Shown in pieces: positions 1 to 5,930 of a DNA stretch of 8,931 bases. Both the position numbers and the translations under genes were made by a program. How positions within the stretch are numbered: position 1 is the first letter of the stretch; each line of letters begins with the position of its first letter. This stretch comes from Planctomycetota bacterium (GTDB lineage: Bacteria > Planctomycetota > Phycisphaerae > Sedimentisphaerales > Anaerohalosphaeraceae), in assembly GCA_030637065.1 (NCBI GenBank), contig DAOVVQ010000157.1:1-8931 (forward strand). Reading direction: 5' to 3'. The notes beneath the pieces are model-generated. The model ran no database searches. It was not told where the DNA came from and worked only from the letters and a program-made list of their open reading frames with translations.

Positions 1-561
1 CGGTATCGATTTGTTGGTAAAGGACCGGGGATCCGCCGTCGCCTCGGGCACATCGGAATCCTCCTGCCCTAACATACCGACATATCCGCCAAAAGGAATG
101 AGCCCTATGCAGTACTCCGTATCCGAAGCCTTGCACTTGCGAGGTATAGTGAACGTCAAAATAGCCGTTTCCTTCTCCGCGTCTTCATCGCCGGTTTCAG
201 GCTGCTCACCTTCTTCGGACTCCCGGCCTTCGGGTTCATCCGATTCCTGCTCGTCGTCGGTTGATCTTGCAAAGATGGTCGGCAGAATACGAAATCGCCA
301 GCCCTTTTCCGTCTGCCGAAAGCCCAGCAGCACCGGCGGAAAACCCAAAGAGAATGTATGGCATTCAATGTCGGCGTTCTTGGCGACCAGAAAGTGCCCC
401 AACTCGTGAATGAATATCATTGCCCCGAAACCTATTATGACAAACGCAATCCTGCCGAATCTGGCTGGGTCGCGCAAGGCAAAGACGACCACCGCGATAA
501 TAGCGGCAAGAACAATGATCGCGTTAACGGTTTTCCTTATGCTATTTGCTCGTTTTGACAT
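1..561 (-). CDS. rseP: RseP-type site-2 intramembrane metalloprotease, N-terminal part (runs off window start)
   Basis: Membrane-embedded M50 zinc protease. In this family it cleaves anti-sigma factors or remnant peptides within the membrane. The reading frame is open from an ATG at 561-559 to base 1 (187 residues; the PDZ and C-terminal parts lie outside). The zinc motif HELGH is at residues 52-56 inside a hydrophobic segment, followed by the usual FSLGFPPVLLGF-like stretch (70-81), then GLIPFGGYVGML (153-164) and DPRSFTNKS (177-185), the site family members write as AFNNKS. Two oddities stand out. One is an additional hydrophobic segment at about 12-29 before the active-site helix. The other is an acidic insert at about 103-131, rich in E, D, S, G and P, between the first conserved block and GGYV. 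It lies 144 nt downstream of dxr on the same strand, and that gap contains a 93-bp repeat. An AGGA directly abuts the ATG and AAAGG lies about 10 nt upstream, so the RBS is not textbook. Identification is firm; the specific substrate is unknown. Confidence 0.93.
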   Translation of the reverse strand, partial: MSKRANSIRKTVNAIIVLAAIIAVVVFALRDPARFGRIAFVIIGFGAMIFIHELGHFLVAKNADIECHTFSLGFPPVLLGFRQTEKGWRFRILPTIFARSTDDEQESDEPEGRESEEGEQPETGDEDAEKETAILTFTIPRKCKASDTEYCIGLIPFGGYVGMLGQEDSDVPEATADPRSFTNKSIP

Positions 562-577
562 TCCTGTAAAACCTTTC

Positions 578-670
578 TGAGACCTCTGAAAAACGATGAA
601 ACCCTTGCTATGGTCGTTGTTTTTGGAGCAAAAACAACCCCTGCACTGGAGTACACCCTGTTTTTCAGGG
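578..670 (-). repeat. 93-bp hairpin-rich dispersed repeat, copy 1 (rseP leader)
   Basis: Aligned by eye with 3358-3450 at a constant offset of 2780: 82 of 93 bases are identical and there are no gaps. Internal structure: a perfect 10-bp inverted repeat GTTGTTTTTG (616-625) / CAAAAACAAC (629-638) with a 3-nt loop. There is also an outer pair, CTGAAAAAC (586-594) and GTTTTTCAG (660-668), and a small local hairpin CCCTG/CAGGG at 656-670. Mismatches concentrate in the 3-nt loop and in the flank at 641-650, while the stems are conserved. It fills the space between the dxr stop and the rseP ATG and ends 16 nt before that ATG, so it would be in the rseP leader or the dxr-rseP spacer RNA. It could be a MITE/REP-like element or a conserved cis-acting RNA element; the sequence alone does not decide. 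Strand is given relative to the downstream gene. Confidence 0.8.
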
Positions 671-705
671 AACTTCTAATAATCCCGATGCCGATGCAGG
701 CATTG

Positions 706-1875
706 TCACCCAATCCGTTCGAGTGCCCTGAGCCGTTCGTGAACCTGGCCCCGTGCCCATCGGTCTGCCTCAAGCAATTCATCGAGAGACATTTTCGATT
801 TGATATCATGTATATTCAGACAATGTTCGATAAGTTCGACTATTTTAACAAATTTTATCCTCCCCGCCAGAAATTCCTCCACAGCCGCCTCGTTCGCCGC
901 GTTAAAAACAACCGGCGCCGAGCCGCCCATACGGGCAACCTCAAAACCCAGGTCCAGGGCTCGAAAAATGCTGCGATCGGGCTCTTCAAAGGTCAGACTG
1001 CCCATCTTCCCGAAGTCGATGTGGCTTGATATCCCCTCGAGGCGACGCGGATACGTAAGTGCGTACTGGATCGGCAGGCACATATCCGGCGGCGACATCT
1101 GGGCGATCACCGAACCGTCGACAAACTCGACCATAGAATGGATGATCGATTCGGGATGTATCAAAACGTCGATCTTCTCCACCGGAGTATCGAACAGCCA
1201 TACCGCCTCTATAACCTCAAGAGCCTTATTCATCATCGTCGCCGAATCGACCGTGATCTTCGGCCCCATCGACCATGTCGGATGAGCAAGGGCCTCCTTG
1301 ACCGTGACCTTTTCGATCTGTTCGGCAGTCGCCTTCCTAAAGGGCCCCCCTGACGCGGTCAGGATGATCTTATTGACCTCGTCGGCATTGCCCGCCTGAA
1401 GGGCCTGAAAGATCGCCGAATGCTCGCTGTCGACCGGCAGGATGGTCGCGCCGTTTTCTTTGGCTGTCGCTGTCAAAAGCTCGCCGGCGATAACCAGGGG
1501 CTCTTTGTTGGCAATAGCTAAAACCTTCGGCTTCTTCGCCGCCTCGAGAACCGCCTCCAGGCCGGCTGCCCCTACCACAGCGGTGATAACAATGTCGACA
1601 TCGTCGAGGGCAGCGATCTCGGTCATGCTCTCCGGCCCAGCGAGAATCCGCCCCCCAGCACCCCCCAGCCGCTCTTTAAGCTCCCCAGCCTTGGACGGAT
1701 CGGTTATGCCGATGAAATCGGGCAAAAATCGCCTGCTCTGCTCAGCCAATAATTCCACGTTGCTGTGGCCCGTTAAGGCTACAACCTTGTAATCGGGGCC
1801 GAGGGCGTCGATAACCCGGAGCGCATTTCTCCCGATAGAGCCTGTCGAACCAAGGATGGCAATTTTCCTGACCAT
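706..1875 (-). CDS. dxr: 1-deoxy-D-xylulose-5-phosphate reductoisomerase (DXR/IspC)
   Basis: Cytoplasmic NADPH- and divalent-metal-dependent enzyme converting 1-deoxy-D-xylulose 5-phosphate to 2-C-methyl-D-erythritol 4-phosphate, the committed step of the MEP isoprenoid pathway. The product is 389 residues from the ATG at 1875, normal for the family. Visible motifs: the NADPH-binding loop GSTGSIG (9-15), ANKEPLVIAGELL (122-134), PVDSEHSAIFQ (137-147) with metal ligands D139 and E141, SGGPFR, HPTWSMGPKITVDSATMMNKALEVIEA with the third ligand E210, and HPESIIHSMVEFVDGSVIAQM. The C-terminal helical domain is complete and the stop is TGA. An in-frame TTG at 1902 would add nine residues (MAFFADTDS) that the family does not need. 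A promoter-like pair ends just upstream of 1875, so ATG 1875 is preferred. It lies 68 nt after the AraC-type gene and before rseP, an order seen in many bacteria. Confidence 0.96.
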   Translation of the reverse strand: MVRKIAILGSTGSIGRNALRVIDALGPDYKVVALTGHSNVELLAEQSRRFLPDFIGITDPSKAGELKERLGGAGGRILAGPESMTEIAALDDVDIVITAVVGAAGLEAVLEAAKKPKVLAIANKEPLVIAGELLTATAKENGATILPVDSEHSAIFQALQAGNADEVNKIILTASGGPFRKATAEQIEKVTVKEALAHPTWSMGPKITVDSATMMNKALEVIEAVWLFDTPVEKIDVLIHPESIIHSMVEFVDGSVIAQMSPPDMCLPIQYALTYPRRLEGISSHIDFGKMGSLTFEEPDRSIFRALDLGFEVARMGGSAPVVFNAANEAAVEEFLAGRIKFVKIVELIEHCLNIHDIKSKMSLDELLEADRWARGQVHERLRALERIG

Positions 1876-1881
1876 AGAATC

Positions 1882-1910
1882 AGTATCGGCAAAAAACGCC
1901 AATATGTCAA
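1882..1910 (-). promoter_or_regulatory. Putative sigma70-type promoter for dxr, possibly leaderless
   Basis: Reading the minus strand, a perfect TTGACA (1910-1905) is followed by a 17-nt spacer and GATACT (1887-1882, 4/6 to TATAAT). The dxr ATG begins 7 nt after the -10 box, about where transcription would start. If the promoter is real, the transcript begins at or within a base or two of the start codon. This also argues against the TTG start at 1902, which would lie in the spacer. Prediction by eye only. Confidence 0.4.
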
Positions 1911-1943
1911 GCCGCCTCTGGGAATTTGCCGCCTGAAAGCCGT

Positions 1944-3275
1944 TTACACGTTGTTTTGCCTGAACTGTAGAGGAGTCGTCCCTACGATCTCCCGGAATTT
2001 TCGTGTGAAATAGCCTGAGTGCCTAAAGCCGGCCTCGCGGCTGATGATGCAGCAATTTTTGTCCGTATTCAGCAAAAGCCGCTTTGCGCACCGAATACGA
2101 GCATAAGTCAGGTAATTGATCGGGCTGACTGACATCTGCTCCTTGAACAGATGATTCAGACGCGAAGCGCTCAGGTCGGCGGCCATCGCGATCTCGGCAA
2201 GTGTGAGCCGGCGATCGAGGTTGATCTCGATATGGTCGATCGCGCTGTTTACAGGAGCCATTTTTACCCGGTCGCGGAGCAGATAGACGTCTTTGATGAA
2301 GTTATCGAGGGCCTTGCTGACCCAGCGGCAAAGCCCGCCCTCTGAATCTATACCCGCCAAATCTATGCCTGCCAGCTCATCGAGAGATCGCCTTCTTCTT
2401 CGAAAGAGCGCTTTGGTGTCGTTGCCGCATTCCGCCGCTGTGCGGTCCAGCACGCTTAACAGCTCGACCATCCTGGCCCTAAGCACGCCGCCACGATCGC
2501 AGGGCTCGTGAAACACCATTGACGCTAAAAGCAGATTCAATATCTCCTTCGCTCCCGTCGTATCTTCGATCCTGATCCTTCCGATGAGTTCTCTGACCTT
2601 ACCGTTAAGTTTTTCGGCCTGCCTGTAAGCACAAGGGCCGATATCGGCGGGTCCGTCGTTGTGTTCGGCTGAGTCGGTCTTTTCGGGTTCCTTGTTTTGC
2701 CCGCGCTTTCGCCGCCCGTCCCGGTCCGTCCCGGATGCCGTACTGCCAGGTGTAAGGTTCGTCGTCTCGTAGAGCAGCACAAAGAGCAGATCCGCCGCCC
2801 GCTGAAGCTCTCTGGCTGATATTACAGGCAGCCTTTTCGCGGCGGGGGTCACAAGATAAGATTTCAGCCGCAGACCTCTGAGCCGGTTGAGTATATCACC
2901 CTTGGTATCGTCATCGAAAGCGTCCCAGAGGCATTTGCCGAAAAAAAGGCCGCCAAGAGCCCTGTCCTTATCCATGATCGGAACGCACCCAAGCACGATT
3001 CCGGCATGACACAGTGATATATACGGAACTCCCGCTGACATGGAGATCCGCATGTGGCGAATCCGCTGCTGTTTGCACCTTGCCAGAGCCGTCCTCGAAT
3101 CGCAGATCACCCTGCAAAACTCCGGACGAAAATCGCCGCTGCACATCCCGCGAATAGCAATACCATCGAGCCCAGCCGTCTCCAGGCCAAGGTCGAAATG
3201 CCTCCGAAAACTCTCTTCGATCCGCCGGAAATGCTCAACTGTCAGCAATTTTGTCTGTTTCAATGACTTCGCCAT
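1944..3275 (-). CDS. AraC-family transcriptional regulator with N-terminal PocR-type sensory domain
   Basis: 443 residues from ATG 3275. A GTG at 3290 would add MTYRA; neither start has a well-spaced RBS, so the start is uncertain. Positions below count from the GTG form. Residues about 15-170 match the PocR ligand-binding fold: the FRRIEESFRRHFDLGL opening, a cysteine-rich core (C50, C59, C63, C72, C94) with C-x(3)-C and CHAG at 94-97, then VPIMDKDRALGGLFFGKCLW. In known members this domain senses small molecules such as hydrocarbon derivatives, possibly through the cysteines. Next come a charged low-complexity linker (about 183-214) and a helical middle region containing AGIDSEGGLCRWVSKALDNF, a pattern also seen in YesN-like regulators. 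The two-helix-turn-helix AraC DNA-binding domain follows (about 345-445; LTLAEIAMAADLSASRLNHLFKE, then IISREAGFRHSGYFTRKFREIVGTTPLQFR). It lies directly upstream of dxr on the same strand and divergent from the sensor kinase. Its ligand and targets are not evident. Confidence 0.9.
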   Translation of the reverse strand: MAKSLKQTKLLTVEHFRRIEESFRRHFDLGLETAGLDGIAIRGMCSGDFRPEFCRVICDSRTALARCKQQRIRHMRISMSAGVPYISLCHAGIVLGCVPIMDKDRALGGLFFGKCLWDAFDDDTKGDILNRLRGLRLKSYLVTPAAKRLPVISARELQRAADLLFVLLYETTNLTPGSTASGTDRDGRRKRGQNKEPEKTDSAEHNDGPADIGPCAYRQAEKLNGKVRELIGRIRIEDTTGAKEILNLLLASMVFHEPCDRGGVLRARMVELLSVLDRTAAECGNDTKALFRRRRRSLDELAGIDLAGIDSEGGLCRWVSKALDNFIKDVYLLRDRVKMAPVNSAIDHIEINLDRRLTLAEIAMAADLSASRLNHLFKEQMSVSPINYLTYARIRCAKRLLLNTDKNCCIISREAGFRHSGYFTRKFREIVGTTPLQFRQNNV

Positions 3276-3357
3276 AGCCCTGTATGTCACCCTGAAAAAC
3301 GTTTCATTTGAGAACCCGTATTGCTGTCAATTGTTCTGCATAACAGCAAAAAAGTAT

Positions 3358-3450
3358 TGAGACCTCTGAAAAACTGTGACACCCTTGCTATGGTCGTTGT
3401 TTTTGTTCCAAAAACAACCCTGGCATTGGGGTATACCCTGTTTTTCAGGG
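3358..3450 (-). repeat. 93-bp hairpin-rich dispersed repeat, copy 2 (regulator gene leader)
   Basis: Second copy of the element at 578-670, same orientation, 82/93 identities. The 10-bp stem is unchanged (3396-3405 with 3409-3418), but its 3-nt loop reads TTC instead of GAG. The CTGAAAAAC / GTTTTTCAG outer pair is at 3366-3374 and 3440-3448. A further exact complement of GTTTTTCAGGG (3440-3450) occurs outside the element at 3290-3300, over the alternative GTG start of the AraC-type gene. A likely minus-strand promoter lies immediately to its right, so the repeat would form the start of that gene's leader RNA. Similarity may continue weakly past 3450, since both copies have an AT-rich stretch ending in TAATCC. 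Confidence 0.8.
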
Positions 3451-3456
3451 GACCTT

Positions 3457-3485
3457 ATTATACATAATCCGGGATAAATATGCAA
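3457..3485 (-). promoter_or_regulatory. Putative promoter of the PocR/AraC-type gene
   Basis: On the minus strand TTGCAT (3485-3480) and a perfect TATAAT (3462-3457) are separated by 17 nt. The predicted start near 3450 would give a leader of about 160-175 nt containing the whole repeat copy. The -10 is strong and the -35 weak (3/6). The -35 faces that of the kinase promoter, with 48 bp between them. Confidence 0.4.
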
Positions 3486-3494
3486 TATCTCAGA

Positions 3495-3511
3495 CAGATT
3501 GATGCCATCTG
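3495..3511. promoter_or_regulatory. Possible operator: CAGAT-N7-ATCTG dyad between divergent promoters
   Basis: An inverted repeat CAGAT (3495-3499) / ATCTG (3507-3511) sits between the two back-to-back predicted promoters. It could bind a regulator acting on both genes. AraC-family proteins more often bind direct repeats, so assignment to the neighbouring regulator is speculative. A short dyad like this can arise by chance. Confidence 0.2.
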
Positions 3512-3533
3512 CCCGGAAATCCGCCCCCAAGCC

Positions 3534-3561
3534 TTGACTTGCCCGACGGAAAACATATACT
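3534..3561 (+). promoter_or_regulatory. Putative sigma70-type promoter of the sensor kinase
   Basis: TTGACT (3534-3539, 5/6) and TATACT (3556-3561, 5/6) are separated by 16 nt. The predicted start near 3568 leaves a leader of about 90 nt before the ATG at 3659. GAGG lies about 12 nt upstream of that ATG. With the minus-strand promoter at 3457-3485 this explains most of the gene-free stretch 3291-3658; nothing else was recognised there apart from repeat copy 2. Confidence 0.5.
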
Positions 3562-3658
3562 GTTTCGGTAGATGGACGAAACGAGGGGCGGTCCAGATTA
3601 TGCCATTAGTCAGGCTAATTGACGTAACAGACCGTGTTTATGCGAGGACGGTAATATC

Positions 3659-3937
3659 ATGGCGGACATGGGCAATTCAAAATCGACAGGCGCAGGCTTA
3701 ACTGCGCCGGCAGAGTCAGCGGTCTTGTCTCCTGGCAGGTTCAAACGCCTCGGTATATGGCCCATGGTGGTAGTATTGGCATCCGCCGTCGGCGTGGTCT
3801 GCTTTATGCTCTCGGGCAACAACAAGCGTGTCGAACGGGAAATTGTCGCCCGAACCCAGCAGCATCTCTTAACTATCGCAAAGGCACAGGACCAGAGCAT
3901 AGAGATCGCTACCAATCACATCAAGGAGGAACGGTAG
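3659..3937 (+). CDS. N-terminal fragment of the sensor kinase (TM1 and start of sensor domain)
   Basis: The 92-residue piece that would be made if translation stops at the amber codon. It has a basic and polar N-terminus, one TM at about 32-52 and an amphipathic helix ending in HIKEER. An AAGGAGGA sequence (3923-3930), a near-perfect Shine-Dalgarno match, lies 4 nt before the TAG, although no in-frame start codon follows at a useful spacing. Alone, this fragment would be a membrane stub without signalling output. Confidence 0.5.
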   Translation: MADMGNSKSTGAGLTAPAESAVLSPGRFKRLGIWPMVVVLASAVGVVCFMLSGNNKRVEREIVARTQQHLLTIAKAQDQSIEIATNHIKEER

Positions 3938-3988
3938 AGACTCAGTGGCGATCCCCGCCTGCAACAGCTCATCATTGACAATCCCCCG

Positions 3989-5659
3989 ATGGCCGAACAA
4001 ATGAGCGGCGACAAGTATTCCGTTGAGAAGGAGACCTTCAAATGCCTGCCTGACTTCGGCCTTCATGTCGCCGGGCTGTTACGCATGGATGCCAATGCCG
4101 TTACGCAAAACAGAGTGCCATTCCTCGCAAATCGCATCGGCCTGGACCTCTCCGACCAGCCGGGAATCGCTTATGTACTCGAAAACCATCAGCCGTACGT
4201 CAGTAAAGTCCATGAGTCCACCTCGGTAAACAAAAGCATCTCCATCAGTCAGCCCGTATTCAGTGATAACAGGTTCATCGGCATTCTCCGGGCCAAAATA
4301 CTACTGGCCGGAATCCAGGAGATGGTAAGCCACATAAAGGTCGGCGAAAAGGGATACGCAGAGGTCATTGATGACGACGGTACTTTGATCGCCCACCCGG
4401 CCCCGGAGCACATCGGAAAAAATGCGATCGCCCTTAGAAAGCAGCTTTTCCCCGATTCCGACTGGTCCCAACTTGAAATCATTTTCAACAGGATGGCCGC
4501 CGGTGAGCAGGGCGTGGGGAAGTATTATTCGATGTGGTGGCAGGATGAAACCCGCAAGCCGGTTATGAAATTGATCGGTTTTGCCCCGATAGCTATCGCA
4601 GGCGAATCATGGTCTGTCGGCGTGGTTATGGGATACGACGAGATATGCGGCCCCATAATGGCGAATTCCAGGCGTACGTTGATAAGCGTTGCGGTCCTGA
4701 TCGCAGTTTTTGTTGTAGTCGTTGCCAGGGTGCTCAAGATACAGCGAGACCGAACAAGACTGATGACCCAGGCACAATCGGCCCGGCGACTGGCCTTGCT
4801 CAACGAGCAGCTCAAGACGGAAGTCATCGAGCGAAAAAAGGCCGATCGGCAGCGAGAGGAACTCGTCGAGTTGCTCGAAGAGAAGAACCGCGAGCTGGAA
4901 AGCATAATACACGTAGCCAACCACGATCTTAACACCCCGCTGGTCAGCATTACCGGCTTTGCCGGCGAACTGGCGATGAGTTGTCAGGAGATAAAGTCGG
5001 TATTCGCCGGGCAGCACGCCCCAGCCGAACTCGAAAAAAAGCTAAAAGCCATAGTTGACGAAGATATCCCCGAGTCTTTGGGGATCATCACCGCAAGTGC
5101 CGCCAAGATCACTTCAATGCTGGATGGTCTCATGCGATTGGCAAAATTGGGCTTTTCCGCAACTGAGATCACGCAACTCGACATGAACAGCAAGCTGCAA
5201 AATATAGTTCGCACGCTCGGGTTTCAGGCAGGCAAGGCGAGGGCTAAGATCGAAATTGGCGAGCTTCCGCAGTGTTTCGGAGACAGTTCGCAGATCGATC
5301 AGGTCTTCTACAATCTCCTGAGTAACGCCCTGAAATATAGGGACCACTCGCGTCAGGGCGAAATCAGCGTAACCGGCTGGTGCGATGACGATATGAATGT
5401 TTACTGCGTCGAGGATAACGGCGTTGGCATCGACCAAAACAATCTCTCTAATATCTTCAAAATGTATTACCGCCTCGATCCACAAGACTCAAGCGGGCAG
5501 GGGATCGGCCTTGCGATCGTCCGCCGCATAGTACTCAGGCACAACGGAAGGGTCTGGGCCGAATCCGAGCCGGGCCGCGGAAGCCGCTTCTTCATCGCAC
5601 TGCCAATCCTTCAGCGAAGCGAAAACAGCCCGGAAGTCATTGAGGACACGGCAACCTGA
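3989..5659 (+). CDS. C-terminal fragment of the sensor kinase (rest of Cache domain, TM2, HisKA, HATPase_c)
   Basis: First ATG in the same frame after the amber codon, giving 556 residues. There is no RBS in front of it, and it begins inside the sensor domain, so it is probably not a true gene start. The catalytic machinery is complete: H312, N436, DNGVGID at 466-472 and the glycine-rich GQGIGLAIV at 493-501, in this fragment's numbering. The histidine box NHDLNTPL resembles those of phytochrome-like kinases. If expressed by reinitiation it would have one TM, at about 230-248. The neighbouring AraC-type gene is divergent. Confidence 0.6.
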   Translation: MAEQMSGDKYSVEKETFKCLPDFGLHVAGLLRMDANAVTQNRVPFLANRIGLDLSDQPGIAYVLENHQPYVSKVHESTSVNKSISISQPVFSDNRFIGILRAKILLAGIQEMVSHIKVGEKGYAEVIDDDGTLIAHPAPEHIGKNAIALRKQLFPDSDWSQLEIIFNRMAAGEQGVGKYYSMWWQDETRKPVMKLIGFAPIAIAGESWSVGVVMGYDEICGPIMANSRRTLISVAVLIAVFVVVVARVLKIQRDRTRLMTQAQSARRLALLNEQLKTEVIERKKADRQREELVELLEEKNRELESIIHVANHDLNTPLVSITGFAGELAMSCQEIKSVFAGQHAPAELEKKLKAIVDEDIPESLGIITASAAKITSMLDGLMRLAKLGFSATEITQLDMNSKLQNIVRTLGFQAGKARAKIEIGELPQCFGDSSQIDQVFYNLLSNALKYRDHSRQGEISVTGWCDDDMNVYCVEDNGVGIDQNNLSNIFKMYYRLDPQDSSGQGIGLAIVRRIVLRHNGRVWAESEPGRGSRFFIALPILQRSENSPEVIEDTAT

Positions 5660-5722
5660 CGAGCCCTCGTATTCGCCCGCATTTGTCGCCAAAATCCACA
5701 AAGAGCTCTAAGCAGTAAAAAC

Positions 5723-5740
5723 CAGACCCCGTACGGTCTG
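5723..5740. terminator. Hairpin after the kinase gene, possible weak terminator
   Basis: CAGACC (5723-5728) and GGTCTG (5735-5740) form a 6-bp stem with a 6-nt loop, 63 nt past the kinase stop. No clear T-run follows, so intrinsic termination is doubtful. The rest of 5660-5805 shows no gene. Confidence 0.25.
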
Positions 5741-5809
5741 TATATTGTCTGTCGTCTTATTGGGTATTGCTCTCCGCCCTGAAATGCCGCTGCCTCCGGA
5801 TCCCGAAAA

Positions 5810-5825
5810 AAATAAATAAATAAAT
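5810..5825. repeat. AAAT tetranucleotide microsatellite upstream of the hisA promoter
   Basis: Four perfect AAAT units in an A/T-only stretch (5806-5833 including flanks) framed by CCGAA and TTCGG. It ends 13 nt before the predicted -35 box of hisA, where an UP element for RNA polymerase alpha could act at its distal part. Tetranucleotide tracts can vary in length by slippage. Confidence 0.6.
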
Positions 5826-5846
5826 AAAATATTCGGCTTTTACCTG

Positions 5847-5875
5847 TTGAAATAGACGAGATGTTTTTTTACAAT
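5847..5875 (+). promoter_or_regulatory. Putative sigma70-type promoter of hisA
   Basis: TTGAAA (5847-5852, 4/6) and TACAAT (5870-5875, 5/6) are 17 nt apart. The predicted start is near 5882, leaving a leader of about 50 nt to the ATG at 5931. hisA thus seems to have its own promoter rather than being read from other his genes, none of which are in the window. Confidence 0.5.
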
Positions 5876-5930
5876 TCTCTGTCATGATTTGGCGTGTTTG
5901 CTAATGAATGTTCGGTGAGTGAGATTTATT

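Larger units (their letters stand above)
3659..5659 (+). pseudogene. Cache-type sensor histidine kinase interrupted by an in-frame amber codon
   Basis: One continuous frame of 666 codons encodes a membrane sensor kinase, except that codon 93 (3935-3937) is TAG. Upstream are a first TM (about residues 32-52) and the start of an extracytoplasmic helix (RVEREIVARTQQHLLTIAKAQDQSIEIATNHIKEER). After the stop the frame continues without a shift as RLSGDPRLQQLIIDNPP and into a Cache-like sensor domain (KVGEKGYAEVIDDDGTLIAHP). Then follow TM2 (about 340-358), a coiled coil, HisKA with phospho-acceptor H422 in NHDLNTPL, and HATPase_c with N546 (LLSNALKY), DNGVGID (576-582) and GQGIGLAIV. The most economical reading is a nonsense mutation or base error in a formerly intact gene. 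Readthrough or expression as two pieces remains possible. The kinase stops with TGA. No response regulator is adjacent in the window. Confidence 0.75.

Noticed and set aside
578..670. Repeat copies as CRISPR repeats or an attC-type recombination site
   Set aside because: There are only two copies, 2.8 kb apart, with no spacer array. The internal stem and length do not match integron sites, and no integrase or cas gene is visible.
610..1029. Plus-strand open frame of 139 codons
   Set aside because: It is antisense to dxr and repeat copy 1, its protein has no recognisable features, and dxr on the other strand is unmistakable.
1882..1902. TTG start for dxr at 1902
   Set aside because: It adds residues not expected in the family, has no RBS, and lies within the predicted promoter spacer.
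3935..3937. Pyrrolysine or other genetic recoding of TAG
   Set aside because: The gene is not a methylamine methyltransferase, and TAG ends three other reading frames in the window where homology or sense also ends. Recoding is not supported, although it is not strictly excluded for native genes.
4525..4950. Minus-strand open frame of 141 codons within the kinase
   Set aside because: It is a shadow of the kinase frame: a serine-rich translation without family motifs.
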